The notes below the pieces were generated by a model. That model was not told the DNA's origin, did no database searches, and saw only the letters and a list, made by a program, of their open reading frames with translations. A DNA stretch of 46,139 bases from Bacteroidales bacterium Bact_14 (lineage in GTDB: Bacteria; Bacteroidota; Bacteroidia; Bacteroidales; UBA932): positions 1 through 46,139 of the forward strand of contig LUZF01000002.1 in the NCBI GenBank assembly GCA_001602865.1. Direction: 5' to 3'. Every line of letters begins with the position of its first letter. Within the stretch, counting starts at the first letter, position 1. Positions 43,474 through 46,139 of the stretch are shown here, one piece after another. Both the position numbers and the translations under genes were made by a program.

Positions 43474-44753
43474 CGCGGAAGCGCCTGACCGTGCTGCTCG
43501 TCGCCGCCGGGTCCCTCGCGGTCCTGGCCGCGGGCCTCTGGCTCCGCTCCGCCTCCCACGCCGCGCCGGAGCCCCCCGCCCCCAAGATCCCCGTCATCCT
43601 CAACGAGACCCTGACCAACGAACTCTCCGACACCGCGGACCTGCGGGGCCTGGACGCCGCCGTGGCCCGCTATCTGCGGAACAACCACATCCACGGCGCC
43701 TCCCTGGCCATTATGCGCCGCGACTCCCTCGTCTACGCCAAAGGCTACGGAGAGGCCGACAAGGGCGTTCCCGTCGCCCCCAACACCCTCTTCCGCCTCG
43801 CCTCCGTCTCTAAACTCATCACCGCCACCGGCATTATGGTCCTCGTGGACCGCGGCAGCCTGTCGATCGACGACAAGGTCTTCGGCCCCGACGGCATCCT
43901 GAAAGAATTCAACGACTGCTACCGCGACAAGAAATACGAGCGCATCACCGTCGAGCACCTGCTCCGCCACGAAGGAGGCTTCTCCTCGCGCGTCCCGGAT
44001 CCGATGTTCTCGACCCGCACGCTGATGCAGCAGCACGGCTGGGCGCTTCCGCCGACCCCGGACGTCCTCCTCAAGGCCGTCCTGCGGCAGAACCTGACCT
44101 ACGTCCCGGGCACGACGCCCCAATACTCCAACCTCGGCTACCTGATCCTGACCCTCGTCATCGAAAAGGTCACGGGCCGCCCCTACGAGGAATGGATGCA
44201 GGAAAACGTGCTCCACCCCGCCGGCTGCCACGAGTTCCACCTCGCCCGCAATTTCTACGAAGGGAAATACCCCACGGAGACCCGCTACTACCTGCCCTCC
44301 AACGAGATAGCCGTCCCCTGCTATGACAACAGCGGCCAGCTGGTCGAGCGCTGCTACGGCGGCAACGACATCCACGGCCTCCTCGGCGCCGGCGCCTGGG
44401 TCGCCTCCATCCCCGAGCTCCTCCGCTTCGTCGCCACCATCGACGGCCGCAGCGAAGTCCCGGACATCATCTCCTTCGACCGCGTCGCCGATATGACCGA
44501 ATGGTTCGACGACCAGACCTACTCCCTCGGCTGGAACGACACCAAGGAAACCGGCGAATGGACCCGCACCGGCTCCTTCTCCGGCACCAGCGCCCTCATC
44601 AAGTACTACCCCGACGGCGAATGCTGGATCATGGTCCTCAACACCAGCACCTACCGCGGCAACCGCCAATCCTCCCAGACCGGACTCCTCTTCCACGACC
44701 TCCGCCGCGACTACTCCCGCTTTCTCCCCCACCGCGACTTCTTCTTCGAATAA
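43470..44753 (+). CDS. Serine hydrolase (class C beta-lactamase/PBP-like)
   Basis: 'FRLASVSKLITATGIMVLVDRGSLSIDDKV' (SxxK), 'YSNLGYLILTLVIEKVTGRPY' (YxN); ATG overlaps the upstream stop. Confidence 0.92.
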   Translation: MTRKRLTVLLVAAGSLAVLAAGLWLRSASHAAPEPPAPKIPVILNETLTNELSDTADLRGLDAAVARYLRNNHIHGASLAIMRRDSLVYAKGYGEADKGVPVAPNTLFRLASVSKLITATGIMVLVDRGSLSIDDKVFGPDGILKEFNDCYRDKKYERITVEHLLRHEGGFSSRVPDPMFSTRTLMQQHGWALPPTPDVLLKAVLRQNLTYVPGTTPQYSNLGYLILTLVIEKVTGRPYEEWMQENVLHPAGCHEFHLARNFYEGKYPTETRYYLPSNEIAVPCYDNSGQLVERCYGGNDIHGLLGAGAWVASIPELLRFVATIDGRSEVPDIISFDRVADMTEWFDDQTYSLGWNDTKETGEWTRTGSFSGTSALIKYYPDGECWIMVLNTSTYRGNRQSSQTGLLFHDLRRDYSRFLPHRDFFFE

Positions 44754-44759
44754 GCGCGA

Positions 44760-44879
44760 CGCGTCAGGGTACAATTATCCCCCTTGAAACTATGCCACCC
44801 TCGGCACTATAAGAGGGAGGGGCCCTTCGGGAGGGGTCGCGTAGCGACGTTTCAAGGGGGATAATTGTACCCTGACGCG
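44760..44879. repeat. 120-bp element with perfect 31-bp terminal inverted repeats (MITE-like or bidirectional terminator)
   Basis: cgcgtcagggtacaattatcccccttgaaac (44760-44790) and its exact reverse complement (44849-44879). Confidence 0.85.
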
Positions 44880-44880
44880 A

Positions 44881-45792
44881 TTAGCGGTTGACGAACATGA
44901 CCGCTTCGGCGATGGAGTTGAGCTTGGTGTCGACGCTGTCGGCGCGGCTGGCGAGGATGCAAGGGGCGGTCGTGCCGACGAGCATACCGGCCTGGCGGAC
45001 ATCCTTGGCGAGCTTGGAGTTGGTCTTCCAGAAGACGTTCGCGGACTCGATGTTCGGGAAGACGAGGCAGTCGGCGTCGCCGGCGACTTCGCTCTTGAGC
45101 TTCTTGATTTCCACGGACTCCTGGTCGATCGCGACGTCCAGCGCGAGCGGACCGTCACCGATGCAGCCCTTGATCTGGCCGCGGTCGCACATCTTGGCGA
45201 GCATCGAGCCTTCCATGCAGGCGGGCATCGAATCGAGCATCTGCTCGGAAGCGGCGATGAAGGCCACCTTCGGTTTCTCGATGCCGAAGGAATGGGCCAC
45301 ATCCACGATGAAACCGGTCATCTTCACCTTCTGGCGGAACTCCGGCGCGGGGATCACGGCCATGTCGGTGATGAAAATCAGCTTGTGGTAGTTCGGGTTC
45401 TCGATGACGCCGACGTGGCTCAGGAGGCCCTTCGCCGGCAGGAGGCCGGTCTCCTTGTTCAGGATGGCGCGGAGGAACTTGTCCGTCGAGCAGAGGCCCT
45501 TCATCAGGACATCGCCCTGCCCGTCGTGGACGAGCTGGACCGCCTGCGCAACCGCCTTCAGCTCATTGGGGTTGTGGACGATCTCGAACTTGGCGACATC
45601 GATGCTGAGGTCGTCGCAGACCGACTTGATCATCGCCTCGTCACCGACGAGGGTCGCTTTGACAAAGCCTTTGTCCACGGCCAGGCTGATGGCCTCGATG
45701 GAATGGGAATCAACGGCCCAGGCGCCTACCAGGCGCTTGCAGATACCTTTGGACTTTAAAGTCTCAAATACGTCTGAAAAAGTGGTAATCAT
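44881..45792 (-). CDS. ptb: Phosphate butyryltransferase / phosphate acetyltransferase family
   Basis: 'GDVLMKGLCSTDKFLRAILNKETGLLPAKGLLSHVGV', 'CIGDGPLALDVAID', 'ADCLVFPNIESANVFWKTNSKLA'. Confidence 0.9.
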   Translation of the reverse strand: MITTFSDVFETLKSKGICKRLVGAWAVDSHSIEAISLAVDKGFVKATLVGDEAMIKSVCDDLSIDVAKFEIVHNPNELKAVAQAVQLVHDGQGDVLMKGLCSTDKFLRAILNKETGLLPAKGLLSHVGVIENPNYHKLIFITDMAVIPAPEFRQKVKMTGFIVDVAHSFGIEKPKVAFIAASEQMLDSMPACMEGSMLAKMCDRGQIKGCIGDGPLALDVAIDQESVEIKKLKSEVAGDADCLVFPNIESANVFWKTNSKLAKDVRQAGMLVGTTAPCILASRADSVDTKLNSIAEAVMFVNR

Positions 45793-45812
45793 TTTGGGTT
45801 ATGGTTTTTGTG

Positions 45813-46139
45813 TTATTCTTCATTGCCGAGGACGAGGTGCATCGTGTCGCGGGCGATGACGAGCTCCTCGTTCGTGGATACGACGACGACCTTGACCTTG
45901 GAATCCGGGGCGGAGATGATCTTGTCCTCGCCGGGGGCGGCGTTGGCGTCGAAGTCGAACTTCAGGCCCACGTAGTCGAAGTTCTCGCAGACGCGGCGGC
46001 GCAGGCGGGGGTTGTTCTCGCCGATGCCGGCGGTAAAGACGATCAGGTCGACGCCGTCCATTTCCGCGATGTAGGAACCGATGATCTTGATCACGTCGTG
46101 GGTGAAGATCTTGAGGGCGAGCTTCGCGCGCTCGTTGCC
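45813..46139 (-). CDS. ackA: Acetate kinase, C-terminal part, truncated by the window end
   Basis: 'VDLIVFTAGIGENNPRLRRRVCENFDYVGLKFD...VVVVSTNEELVIARDTMHLV'; frame continues to the window edge. Confidence 0.88.
   Translation of the reverse strand, partial: GNERAKLALKIFTHDVIKIIGSYIAEMDGVDLIVFTAGIGENNPRLRRRVCENFDYVGLKFDFDANAAPGEDKIISAPDSKVKVVVVSTNEELVIARDTMHLVLGNEE

Noticed and set aside
44760-44879. Possible relation between the 120-bp element (gtcgctacgcga on the minus strand) and the 180-bp repeat (gtcgcttcgcga)
   Set aside because: Only a 12-nt near-palindromic match with one mismatch; too short to argue common origin.
1-46139. tRNA/rRNA genes, CRISPR arrays, prophage, restriction-modification or toxin-antitoxin systems
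   Set aside because: None recognised by eye in the intergenic spaces or ORF list; tRNAscan-SE and a defence-system search were not possible here.

Overview
This looks like a chromosomal segment from a GC-rich member of the Bacteroidales. The evidence is TAnnTTTG-type -7 boxes, DUF4293/DUF3822-like proteins, fimbrillin/FISUMP-like lipoproteins and SPOR lipoproteins. Most of the window is densely packed core genes: dnaK, an RluA-type pseudouridine synthase, leuS, phoH, gyrA, fabF, prfA, tcdA, mazG, rsmD, a DHH phosphoesterase, ptb and partial ackA. Accessory genes include a GH2 glycosidase fused to DUF1080-like and PHP-like domains, membrane-embedded one-component regulators, a DUF3575-like surface protein, an M28-like protein that has lost most catalytic residues, and a fimbrillin/FISUMP-like lipoprotein preceded by an unlisted 46-codon ORF. 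I found no tRNA, rRNA, CRISPR array, prophage or intact transposase. The most unusual non-coding structure is a 180-bp intergenic repeat (26270-26449 and 33728-33907, 3 mismatches by eye). It carries sequence complementary to the 3' end of prfA, and its second copy is flanked by an inverted copy of the fabF 3' coding end. Several genes also have hairpins built partly from their own last codons. Other long inverted repeats lie between genes, including a 120-bp element with perfect 31-bp inverted ends. All family names come from reading the translations and recalling motifs; no database search was run.
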